Below are positions 58,075-64,000 of a DNA stretch of 64,000 nucleotides, piece after piece. The notes beneath the pieces are model-generated. The model did not search any database and was not told the origin of the DNA. It saw only the letters and a list, made by a program, of their open reading frames with translations. Origin of the DNA: Solihabitans fulvus (lineage in GTDB: Bacteria; Actinomycetota; Actinomycetes; Mycobacteriales; Pseudonocardiaceae); assembly GCF_008386585.1 (NCBI RefSeq), contig NZ_VUOB01000041.1:124252-188251 (forward strand), given 5' to 3'. Made by a program: the position numbers and the translations under genes. Position 1 is the first letter of the stretch, and each line of letters opens with the position of its first letter.

Positions 58075-61000
58075 ATGGCCTACCCCAAGGCTGGCACCGA
58101 CGGCGTACCGGCGCAGCCCTCCTTCCCGGCGTTGGAGCAGGACGTGCTCGGCTACTGGGCCGAGGACCGCACCTTCCAGGCGAGCGTGTACCACCGCCCG
58201 GCCGGCGAGAACGGCGCGAACGAGTTCGTCTTCTACGACGGCCCGCCCTTCGCCAACGGCCTGCCGCACTACGGCCACCTGCTCACCGGCTACGCCAAGG
58301 ACGTCGTCCCGCGCTACCAGACCATGCGCGGCAGACACGTCGAGCGGCGCTTCGGCTGGGACACCCACGGCCTGCCGGCCGAGGTGCACGCCGAGAAGCA
58401 GCTCGGGATCTCGCACAAAAACGAGATCGAGGCCATGGGCATCGAGAAGTTCAACGAGATCTGCCGCACCACGGTCCTCCAGTACACCGAGGACTGGCGC
58501 GCCTACGTGACCAGGCAGGCCCGCTGGGTGGACTTCGACAACGACTACAAGACGCTCGACCTCGACTACATGGAAAGCGTCATGTGGTCGTTCAAGTCCT
58601 TGTGGGACAAGGGTTTGGTCTACGAGGGCTTCCGGGTGCTCTGGTACTGCTGGCGCTGCGAGACGCCGCTGTCCAACACCGAGACCAAGATGGACGACAC
58701 CTACCGGGACCGCCAGGACCCGGCCGTCACGGTCGGCATGCGGCTGGACAGCGGCGAGCTGGCGCTGATCTGGACGACCACCCCGTGGACGCTGCCGTCC
58801 AACCTCGCGATGGCCGTGCACCCCGAGGTCGACTACGTCGCCGTCGAGCACGATGGCGAGCGCTACCTGCTCGCCGAGGCGCGCCTCGCGCACTACGCCC
58901 GCGAGCTCGGCGAGGACGCGGCCGAGCGCGTCGTGGCCCGCTACAAGGGCGCCGACCTCGTCGGCCGCCGCTACACGCCGGTGTTCGACTTCTTCGTGGG
59001 CCGCGAGAACGCGCACCAGATCCTGCCGGCCGACTACGTCACCACCGACGACGGCACCGGCATCGTGCACATCGCGCCCGCCTTCGGTGAGGACGACAAG
59101 GTCGTCACCGACGCGGCCGGCATCGAGCCGGTCGTCCCGGTCGACTCGCGCGGCGAGTTCACCGACGAGGTGCCGCCCTACGTCGGGCAGCACGTGTTCG
59201 ACGCGAACAAGGCGATCATCCGCGACCTCAAGGCGAGCGGCGCGCTGCTGCGGCACGAGACCTACGACCACCCGTACCCGCACTGCTGGCGCTGCGCGAG
59301 CCCGCTGATCCAGCGCGCGGTCAGCTCATGGTTCGTCGCGGTGACCAAGTTCAAGGACCGGATGATCGAGCTGAACCAGCAGATCAACTGGTCGCCGGGG
59401 CACATCAAGGACGGCCAGTTCGGCAAGTGGCTGGAGAACGCGCGGGACTGGAACATCTCGCGCAACCGGTTCTGGGGCGCGCCGATCCCGGTGTGGGTGT
59501 CCGACGACCCCGAGTACCCCAGGGTCGACGTGTACGGCTCGCTGGACGACCTGGCGCGCGACTTCGGCGTTCGCCCGACCGACCTGCACCGGCCCAACAT
59601 CGACCAGCTGACCAGGCCCAACCCGGACGACCCGACCGGGCGCTCCACCATGCGCCGGGTGCCGGAGGTGCTGGACTGCTGGTTCGAGTCGGCGTCGATG
59701 CCGTTCGCGCAGGTGCACTACCCGTTCGAGAACCAGGACTGGTTCGAGCACCACTACCCGGGCGACTTCATCGTCGAGTACAACGGCCAGACGCGCGGCT
59801 GGTTCTACAACATGCACGTGCTGGCCACGGCCCTGTTCGACCGGCCGGCGTTCCGCAACTGCATCGCGCACGGGATCGTGCTCGGCGACGACGGGCAGAA
59901 GATGTCCAAGTCGCTGAACAACTATCCGGACGTGAACGAGGTGTTCGACCGGGACGGCTCGGACGCCATGCGCTGGTTCCTGATGTCCAGCCCGATCCTG
60001 CGCGGCGGCGACCTGATCGTCACCGAGCGCGGGATCCGCGACGCGGTGCGCCAGGCCGTGCTGCCGCTGTGGAACTCCTGGTACTTCCTCGCCCTCTACG
60101 CCAACGCCGAGGGCAGGGAGGGGACCTGGCGCGTCGACAGCACGCACGTCCTCGACCGGTACGTGCTGGCCAAGACGCACGACCTGGTCGCCACCGTGAC
60201 CGAGGCGATGGACGCGTTCGACCTGTCCGGGGCCTGCGCGATCGTGCGCGAGTTCCTTGAGGGGCTGACGAACTGGTACGTGCGCCGCTCGCGGGACCGG
60301 TTCTGGGCGGGCGACGCGGACGCGATCGACACGCTGCACACCGTGCTGGAGGTGACCTGCCGGGTGGCCGCGCCGCTGCTGCCGCTGACCACCGAGCAGG
60401 TGTGGCGCGGGCTGACCGGCGGCCGTTCGGTGCACCTGGCCGACTGGGTTGGCGCGGACGAGCTGCCGGCCGACGACGCGCTGGTCGCCGCGATGGACCA
60501 GGTGCGGCAGGTCTGTTCGACGGCGTTGTCGTTGCGCAAGGCCAACAAGCTGCGCGTGCGGCTGCCGCTGGCCAGGCTCGTGGTCGCGGCGGAGGACGCC
60601 GCCGCGCTTGAGCCGTTCACCGAGCTGATCCGCGACGAGGTCAACGTGAAGGAGGTCGTGCTCACCACGGACGTGTCGGCGCACGGCCACTTCCAGCTCG
60701 CGGTGAACGCGAGGGTGTGCGGGCCGAGGCTCGGCCAGGACGTGCAGAAGGTGATCCGCGCGGTCAAGGCGGGCGAGTGGACCACCAACGCGGCAGGCGG
60801 GGTCGTCGCGGCGGGCATCGAGCTGTTCCCCGAGGAATACGAGCAGCGGCTGGTCGCCACCGACCCAGGGGCGACCTCGGCGCTGCCCGGCGGGGCGGGC
60901 CTTGTCGTGCTGGACACCGTGGTCACCAAGGAACTCGCCGACGAGGGCGTCGTGCGCGACCTGGTCAGGTTGGTGCAGCAGGCGCGTCGCGCGGCCGATC

Positions 61001-61194
61001 TCGACGTGTCCGACCGGATCGCGCTGACGCTGGAGTTGCCGGCCGAGGTGGCCGACGCGGTGCGCGCAGGCGAGGCGTTCCTGGCCGCCGAGACGCTTGC
61101 CGACTCGGTGACCCACGGCGACGCAGGGATCGACGCGTTCGAGGGCACCATCGGCGACGGCGTCAAGGTGCGGGTGGCCGTCGCGCGGGTGTAG
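58075..61194 (+). CDS. ileS: Isoleucyl-tRNA synthetase
   Basis: Charges tRNA-Ile, with an editing (CP1) domain. The 1039-residue length and the M-A-Y-P-K-A start match the eukaryal-like (type 2) IleS of actinobacteria, a class known for mupirocin tolerance. Class I signatures: H65-Y-G-H68 and K609-M-S-K-S613. C-W-R-C near 206 and 405 are internal cysteine pairs. The open frame reaches 58018, but the ATG at 58075 is right for homologues and lies 8 nt after GAGGAG. Expression is controlled by the T-box upstream. Confidence 0.97.
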   Translation: MAYPKAGTDGVPAQPSFPALEQDVLGYWAEDRTFQASVYHRPAGENGANEFVFYDGPPFANGLPHYGHLLTGYAKDVVPRYQTMRGRHVERRFGWDTHGLPAEVHAEKQLGISHKNEIEAMGIEKFNEICRTTVLQYTEDWRAYVTRQARWVDFDNDYKTLDLDYMESVMWSFKSLWDKGLVYEGFRVLWYCWRCETPLSNTETKMDDTYRDRQDPAVTVGMRLDSGELALIWTTTPWTLPSNLAMAVHPEVDYVAVEHDGERYLLAEARLAHYARELGEDAAERVVARYKGADLVGRRYTPVFDFFVGRENAHQILPADYVTTDDGTGIVHIAPAFGEDDKVVTDAAGIEPVVPVDSRGEFTDEVPPYVGQHVFDANKAIIRDLKASGALLRHETYDHPYPHCWRCASPLIQRAVSSWFVAVTKFKDRMIELNQQINWSPGHIKDGQFGKWLENARDWNISRNRFWGAPIPVWVSDDPEYPRVDVYGSLDDLARDFGVRPTDLHRPNIDQLTRPNPDDPTGRSTMRRVPEVLDCWFESASMPFAQVHYPFENQDWFEHHYPGDFIVEYNGQTRGWFYNMHVLATALFDRPAFRNCIAHGIVLGDDGQKMSKSLNNYPDVNEVFDRDGSDAMRWFLMSSPILRGGDLIVTERGIRDAVRQAVLPLWNSWYFLALYANAEGREGTWRVDSTHVLDRYVLAKTHDLVATVTEAMDAFDLSGACAIVREFLEGLTNWYVRRSRDRFWAGDADAIDTLHTVLEVTCRVAAPLLPLTTEQVWRGLTGGRSVHLADWVGADELPADDALVAAMDQVRQVCSTALSLRKANKLRVRLPLARLVVAAEDAAALEPFTELIRDEVNVKEVVLTTDVSAHGHFQLAVNARVCGPRLGQDVQKVIRAVKAGEWTTNAAGGVVAAGIELFPEEYEQRLVATDPGATSALPGGAGLVVLDTVVTKELADEGVVRDLVRLVQQARRAADLDVSDRIALTLELPAEVADAVRAGEAFLAAETLADSVTHGDAGIDAFEGTIGDGVKVRVAVARV

Positions 61195-61205
61195 TTCGTC
61201 GCGAA

Positions 61206-61245
61206 GGGGCCGCGATGTCGTTGCTGTCAACGACATCGCGGCCCC
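61206..61245. terminator. Bidirectional 18-bp hairpin after ileS
   Basis: Perfect 18-bp stem, 61206-61223 pairing with 61228-61245, loop CTGT. It lies 11 nt after the ileS stop and 16 nt beyond the stop of the convergent small ORF, so it serves both directions. Confidence 0.85.
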
Positions 61246-61261
61246 ACCGCGTTGTGTCCTG

Positions 61262-61393
61262 CTAGTTGCGCCTGTCGGCGCGGTTGGCGCGCCGGACCGC
61301 GAACAGGACCCGGTCGACCAGTGCGGTCGGCGGTGGGTCCAGTTCGAGCACGAGTCGGTCGAGCGCGCGATCCAGCCAGGTCATGGCGTTCAT
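61262..61393 (-). CDS. 43-aa ORF coupled to the second ECF sigma factor
   Basis: Its ATG overlaps the stop of the upstream sigma gene (ATGA), and the frame runs 43 codons to a stop just before the shared terminator. The product is an amphipathic leucine/arginine-rich helix pair (W-L-D-R-A-L-D-R-L-V-L-E-L, V-D-R-V-L-F-A-V-R-R-A). No known domain. The tight coupling and terminator argue for a real gene; a role as partner or modulator of the sigma factor is inference. Confidence 0.6.
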   Translation of the reverse strand: MNAMTWLDRALDRLVLELDPPPTALVDRVLFAVRRANRADRRN

Positions 61394-62184
61394 CGCCAGC
61401 CTTCCTCTCCCTCTAGTCGGTCCCGTAGCGTTCGCAGGCAGCGCCCCCTCGTCGGGCCGATGCTGCCCCTCGGCATGTTCAGCGCGTCGGCGACGGACCG
61501 GTACTCGACCCGGCCGGCGAGCACGGTCAGCCGCAACAGCTCCTGGCACCGTTGCGGCAGCTGGACGAAGGCCGCCCACAGCATGCGGTCCCGGTCCTCC
61601 ATCAGCGCCTGCGGCTCCGGCAGCCACTCCTCGCTGGTCAACTGCTCGGCGACCTCCTGGGACAGCGGCAGCTGGGCGCGGCCGGCTCGCCTGGAGCGCT
61701 GCGCCTCCCGGCGCGTGGTGGTGATCAGCCAGCCGACCAGGGCCCTCGGCTCGACCAGCCGGTCCAGGTGCCGCAGCAGCGCGAGCCACACGGTCTGCAC
61801 CACGTCCTCGGCGGCCTCCTTGCCGACGCTGTTGCCCCTGGCCACGTGCCACACCAGCGGGGTCAGCTCGGCGACGAGCACGTCGAGCGCGCGGCGGTCG
61901 CCGTCCCGCGCGGCCCGCAGGCAGGCCGCGTGCCGGTCGGGGCCGATCAGGCCCTCCCACGGCCGGGGCGCGCCGGTGGCGACGGGAGCGGGCCGCGTCC
62001 GCCGGCCGGTCGTCCGCGACGGCGGGTCCTCGGCGCGGGCCTCGGCCAGGATCGCCGCGACGCCGACGCCGTCCGGCGCTGGCTCCTCCTGGATGGCCTC
62101 GCGCAGGGCGTCGCGCAGCTCGTCGAGGCGGCCGGTGAGGTCGCCGGGCTCCGCGGACCTGTCGTGGCTTCCGTTAGCGGTCAT
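61390..62184 (-). CDS. ECF-type RNA polymerase sigma factor (with N-terminal extension)
   Basis: A 264-residue sigma factor: an extension of about 80 charged residues, region 2 (L-V-W-H-V-A-R-G-N-S-V-G-K-E-A-A-E-D-V-V-Q-T-V-W-L, L-V-G-W-L-I-T-T-T-R-R-E-A), then region 4 (L-P-Q-R-C-Q-E-L-L-R-L, Y-R-S-V-A-D-A-L-N-M-P-R-G-S-I). The ATG at 62184 overlaps the 3' end of the upstream sigma gene by 11 nt; GGGGGA lies upstream. Two sigma factors in one operon are unusual, and no anti-sigma with a zinc motif is visible nearby. Confidence 0.88.
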   Translation of the reverse strand: MTANGSHDRSAEPGDLTGRLDELRDALREAIQEEPAPDGVGVAAILAEARAEDPPSRTTGRRTRPAPVATGAPRPWEGLIGPDRHAACLRAARDGDRRALDVLVAELTPLVWHVARGNSVGKEAAEDVVQTVWLALLRHLDRLVEPRALVGWLITTTRREAQRSRRAGRAQLPLSQEVAEQLTSEEWLPEPQALMEDRDRMLWAAFVQLPQRCQELLRLTVLAGRVEYRSVADALNMPRGSIGPTRGRCLRTLRDRLEGEEGWR

Positions 62185-62770
62185 GGTCGTTCCCCCTGCC
62201 ACGTCGTCCCGGTCGTGCCGCGAATCGGCGTTCGGGATTGCCGACCACCTCGGCCACCCTGGCCCGCGCGGTGGAGACGTACTTGCGCACCGTCGCCCGG
62301 TCGCAGCCGAGCACCTCGGCGGTCTCGTCGTCGGAGATCTCCCAGAAGCGCAGCACGAGCGCGGTCCGCAGCTGCTCGGGGAGCTTGCCGATGGCCCTGA
62401 GCGTGTCGCTGAGTTCCTGCCAGTGCTCGGGATCGCGCTGGCGCTGCACCAGCACCCGGTAGGTGCCGCGCTGCCAGCCGGTCAGCTCGTCGGTCAGCTC
62501 GCCGGGTCGTTCCAGGCTGCGGGCCTGGTCGATGATCAGGTTGCACATCGTCCTGACCAGCCAGGCCCGCTTCGAGGTGTGCACGGTGTCCCAGCGCCGC
62601 CAGAGCCGCACGAACGCGTCGTGCGCGGCTCCCTCGCCGTCCAGGTTCGGGGCCATCATCGCGGCGATGCGCAGCAGCCGGGTGTGTTCCTCGTCGTAGA
62701 GCTGGGTGAACTCCGCGTGCCGGGCCTCTGGCTCGGCGTCATCCTTGGGTTGCGCGGGAGGTTCGGTCAC
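62174..62770 (-). CDS. ECF-type RNA polymerase sigma factor
   Basis: A 198-residue sigma factor. Region 2: F-T-Q-L-Y-D-E-E-H-T-R-L-L-R, G-A-A-H-D-A-F-V-R-L-W-R-R-W, W-L-V-R-T-M-C-N-L-I-I-D-Q-A-R. Region 4: L-P-E-Q-L-R-T-A-L-V-L-R-F-W-E-I-S-D-D-E-T-A-E-V-L, then R-A-T-V-R-K-Y. The GTG at 62770 overlaps the stop of a 21-codon leader ORF (GTGA). First sigma of the pair. Confidence 0.88.
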   Translation of the reverse strand: MTEPPAQPKDDAEPEARHAEFTQLYDEEHTRLLRIAAMMAPNLDGEGAAHDAFVRLWRRWDTVHTSKRAWLVRTMCNLIIDQARSLERPGELTDELTGWQRGTYRVLVQRQRDPEHWQELSDTLRAIGKLPEQLRTALVLRFWEISDDETAEVLGCDRATVRKYVSTARARVAEVVGNPERRFAARPGRRGRGNDHDR

Positions 62771-62832
62771 CGCACGTCCCAGCCGGTCGGTTCTCCTGTC
62801 GCCACGGCGTCGACGCCGGTCGGATCTGTCAT
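62767..62832 (-). CDS. 21-aa leader ORF coupled to the sigma operon
   Basis: An ATG with a strong GGAGGG ribosome binding site 6 nt upstream starts 21 codons (T-D-P-T-G-V-D-A-V-A-T-G-E-P-T-G-W-D-V-R) that end in a TGA overlapping the GTG of the sigma gene. The ribosome binding site belongs to this ORF, not to the sigma gene, which has none of its own. It is probably a coupling leader rather than a functional peptide. Confidence 0.6.
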   Translation of the reverse strand: MTDPTGVDAVATGEPTGWDVR

Positions 62833-62951
62833 CTCCCGCCCTCCCTCCTGGGAGTGTGGACCAGTCCTGCTTTGGTCCCTCACCTCAAGGACGGATGGGG
62901 CGCGCGATTGTGGACGCGCCTTTCTCGCCGCGGGCTCAGGGCCGCGTGCTC

Positions 62952-62990
62952 GGGTGCCCAGTTCGGGTGCTGAGTTCGGGTGCTCAGTTC
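62952..62990. repeat. 13-bp tandem repeat at the end of the START-like gene
   Basis: Three units of GGGTGC(C/T)(C/G)AGTTC at 62952-62964, 62965-62977 and 62978-62990. The last unit contains the stop codon of the START-like gene (62984-62986). Confidence 0.9.
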
Positions 62991-63490
62991 GCCGCGACGG
63001 CCTCGGGCGGGCGCCCAAGCCCCGCGCGCACCAGCCGAACCCACGGCGACCACCGCGCCGGCCTGGCCGGCGGGTGCCCGACGGCGACGGCGGCCAGGTC
63101 GAGCAGGTCCTCGATCAGGGCGTCGTGCATCCAGCGGATCGCCAGCGGCCACGCGACGCGCCCTGAGCCGACCGGCGTGCCGACGACGGTGTGCCGGACC
63201 ACGCAGGTGCCCGGCGAGGCGCCGTCGAGGACTTCGAGGGTGTGCGTACCCCTGAGCTTGGCCGGTTCGAAAGTGAACTCGGCCAGCCGTCCCGGCCGGT
63301 AGGCGGTGCAGGAGTAGCGGATCGGGCCGTGCCCGCCGATCGCGCCGACGGCGAGCGGCCGGTCCAGCACCAGCGGCGGCCAGTTCTGGCCAGGCCACAG
63401 GGAATTGCCCGGCTCGGCGATCCGGTCGAGCAACTCGCCGACGCGCTCGGCCGGCACGGGCAGCGCGCGTTCGTGGACGTTCCTGATCAT
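62984..63490 (-). CDS. SRPBCC/START-like family protein
   Basis: A 168-residue protein of the polyketide-cyclase/SRPBCC ligand-binding fold: I-R-N-V-H-E-R-A-L-P-V-P-A-E-R-V (the usual first strand and helix), L-A-E-F-T-F-E-P-A, H-T-L-E-V-L-D-G-A, C-V-V-R-H-T-V-V-G-T. Ligand unknown. The ATG at 63490 is preceded by GGAGGTG; the frame continues upstream but only as a shadow. Divergent from the TetR gene with shared operators. Confidence 0.82.
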   Translation of the reverse strand: MIRNVHERALPVPAERVGELLDRIAEPGNSLWPGQNWPPLVLDRPLAVGAIGGHGPIRYSCTAYRPGRLAEFTFEPAKLRGTHTLEVLDGASPGTCVVRHTVVGTPVGSGRVAWPLAIRWMHDALIEDLLDLAAVAVGHPPARPARWSPWVRLVRAGLGRPPEAVAAN

Positions 63491-63500
63491 GTCGAACACC

Positions 63501-63544
63501 TCCGTACGGTCCCGTATGGAACTGACCGTACGGTAGCGTACGGA
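63501..63544. promoter_or_regulatory. Tandem TetR-type operators and leaderless -10 box
   Basis: Two 20-bp elements, 63501-63520 and 63525-63544, match at 16 of 20 positions. Each has two CGTACG-type palindromic cores 10 bp apart (63503, 63513; 63527, 63537). The second includes the perfect palindrome ACCGTACGGT (63525-63534) and overlaps the -10 box TAGCGT (63534-63539), which is 8 nt before the GTG of the TetR gene. The first sits beside the ribosome binding site of the divergent gene. Confidence 0.7.
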
Positions 63545-63547
63545 ACC

Positions 63548-64000
63548 GTGGCGGAGAAGAGCGCGGGACAGCGACGGCGGACACGGTCGGACTGGGCGGC
63601 CGCGGCGCTGCGCGCGCTCGCCGAGGGCGGCGTCGCGGCCGTCGCGGTGGAACCGGTCGCCGCCAGCCTCGGCGCCACCAAGGGCAGCGTGTACTGGCAC
63701 TTCCCGAACCGGGAGGCGCTGCTGACCGCGGCCCTGGAACTGTGGGAGACCGAGCACACCGAGGCGGTGATCGAGCTGCTCGAACCGATCGCCGAGCCGT
63801 TGGCCAAGCTGCGCACGCTGTTCAGTGCCGTGCTGGAGGACACCGACAACCGGGTGCTGCTCGCGCTGCTCGCCTCGGCGGAGGACCCGGTGGTCGCGCC
63901 CGTGCTCGGCCGGGTCACCGAACGCCGGATCGGTTACCTGGCAACGTTGTTCGGCGAACTCGGCTGGACGCCGACGCAGTCCCGTCGGCGCGCGGTGCTG
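63548..64000 (+). CDS. TetR-family transcriptional regulator (truncated by window end)
   Basis: The first 151 residues of a TetR-type repressor. The helix-turn-helix is visible: A-A-L-R-A-L-A-E-G-G-V-A-A-V-A-V-E, V-A-A-S-L-G-A-T-K-G-S-V-Y-W-H-F-P-N-R-E-A-L-L (the TetR signature). The C-terminal ligand domain begins and then runs off the window. The GTG at 63548 lies 8 nt after a -10 box. It is divergent from the SRPBCC gene, with tandem operators between, so autoregulation and control of that gene are likely. Confidence 0.88.
   Translation, partial: MAEKSAGQRRRTRSDWAAAALRALAEGGVAAVAVEPVAASLGATKGSVYWHFPNREALLTAALELWETEHTEAVIELLEPIAEPLAKLRTLFSAVLEDTDNRVLLALLASAEDPVVAPVLGRVTERRIGYLATLFGELGWTPTQSRRRAVL

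Noticed and set aside
59326..61236. Long antisense frames over ileS (also 57922-59283)
   Set aside because: Mirror of ileS codons; no domain, and the T-box and ileS occupy the locus.

Overview
The window is a 64 kb piece of a high-GC actinobacterial chromosome. The evidence is strong third-position G/C bias, many GTG starts, 4-base stop/start overlaps, SepF, DivIVA (Wag31), YggT and the FtsW/PBP2b type of division cluster, a DUF5753 regulator with a DUF397 partner, a translational ileS T-box, and a gene order (ftsK-argA-pgsA-cinA-clgR-pspA-pspM) that parallels mycobacteria. I infer the order Pseudonocardiales; the genus cannot be read from the sequence. No rRNA, tRNA, CRISPR array, prophage or intact insertion sequence was seen.

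Layout. 1-2.8 kb: an EamA exporter, a decayed ISAs1-type transposase and a phospholipid acyltransferase. 2.8-13.7 kb: ftsK, a secreted phospholipase A2, argA, an inserted lower-GC AAA-ATPase/RloB pair, then rimO-pgsA-cinA and the envelope-stress genes clgR, pspA and pspM. 13.9-27.8 kb: a mixed region with an NCS2 permease convergent with pyrD, a Uma2 nuclease, nei2 and a ParA-like ATPase divergent from a methyltransferase, a SigD-like sigma factor, a second methyltransferase, a CtaG-like protein, SOS-controlled dinB, a large HTH/NB-ARC/TPR regulator, a secreted serine protease and a DUF3040 protein. 27.9-32.9 kb (minus strand): the moxR-DUF58-transglutaminase operon. 33.3-57 kb: the division and cell wall cluster mraZ-rsmH-ftsL-ftsI-[XRE regulator-DUF397]-murE-murF-mraY-murD-ftsW-[RDD]-murG-murC-ftsQ-[four unrelated genes]-ftsZ-pgeF-yggS-sepF-yggT-divIVA. 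57-61 kb: a membrane protein and ileS behind a T-box leader. 61.2-64 kb: a minus-strand operon of two ECF sigma factors flanked by two very small coupled ORFs, then a START-like protein divergent from a TetR regulator that runs off the window end.

How it works together. The centre makes peptidoglycan precursors (MurC-F, MraY, MurG), polymerises and crosslinks them at the septum (FtsW, FtsI, FtsL, FtsQ), and builds and anchors the Z ring (FtsZ, SepF) and the growing pole (DivIVA). MraZ appears to repress its own promoter through four 10-bp-spaced repeats. clgR and pspA each carry the same ECF-type promoter (GGAAC-N17-CGTT), and a ClgR-type box overlaps the clgR promoter, so the stress circuit can be read from the DNA.

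Leads most worth following: an ATPase/RloB pair whose rloB is broken by an exact 28-bp tandem duplication; the paired ECF promoters of clgR and pspA; the MraZ operator; the two-sigma operon with 21- and 43-codon partners; repeated TANNNT-6-to-8-nt-RTG arrangements that imply leaderless mRNAs, including an overlapping divergent pair; and foreign genes inserted twice in the division cluster. I found no unambiguous new system; the broken RloA/RloB-type module and the sigma operon are the closest candidates.
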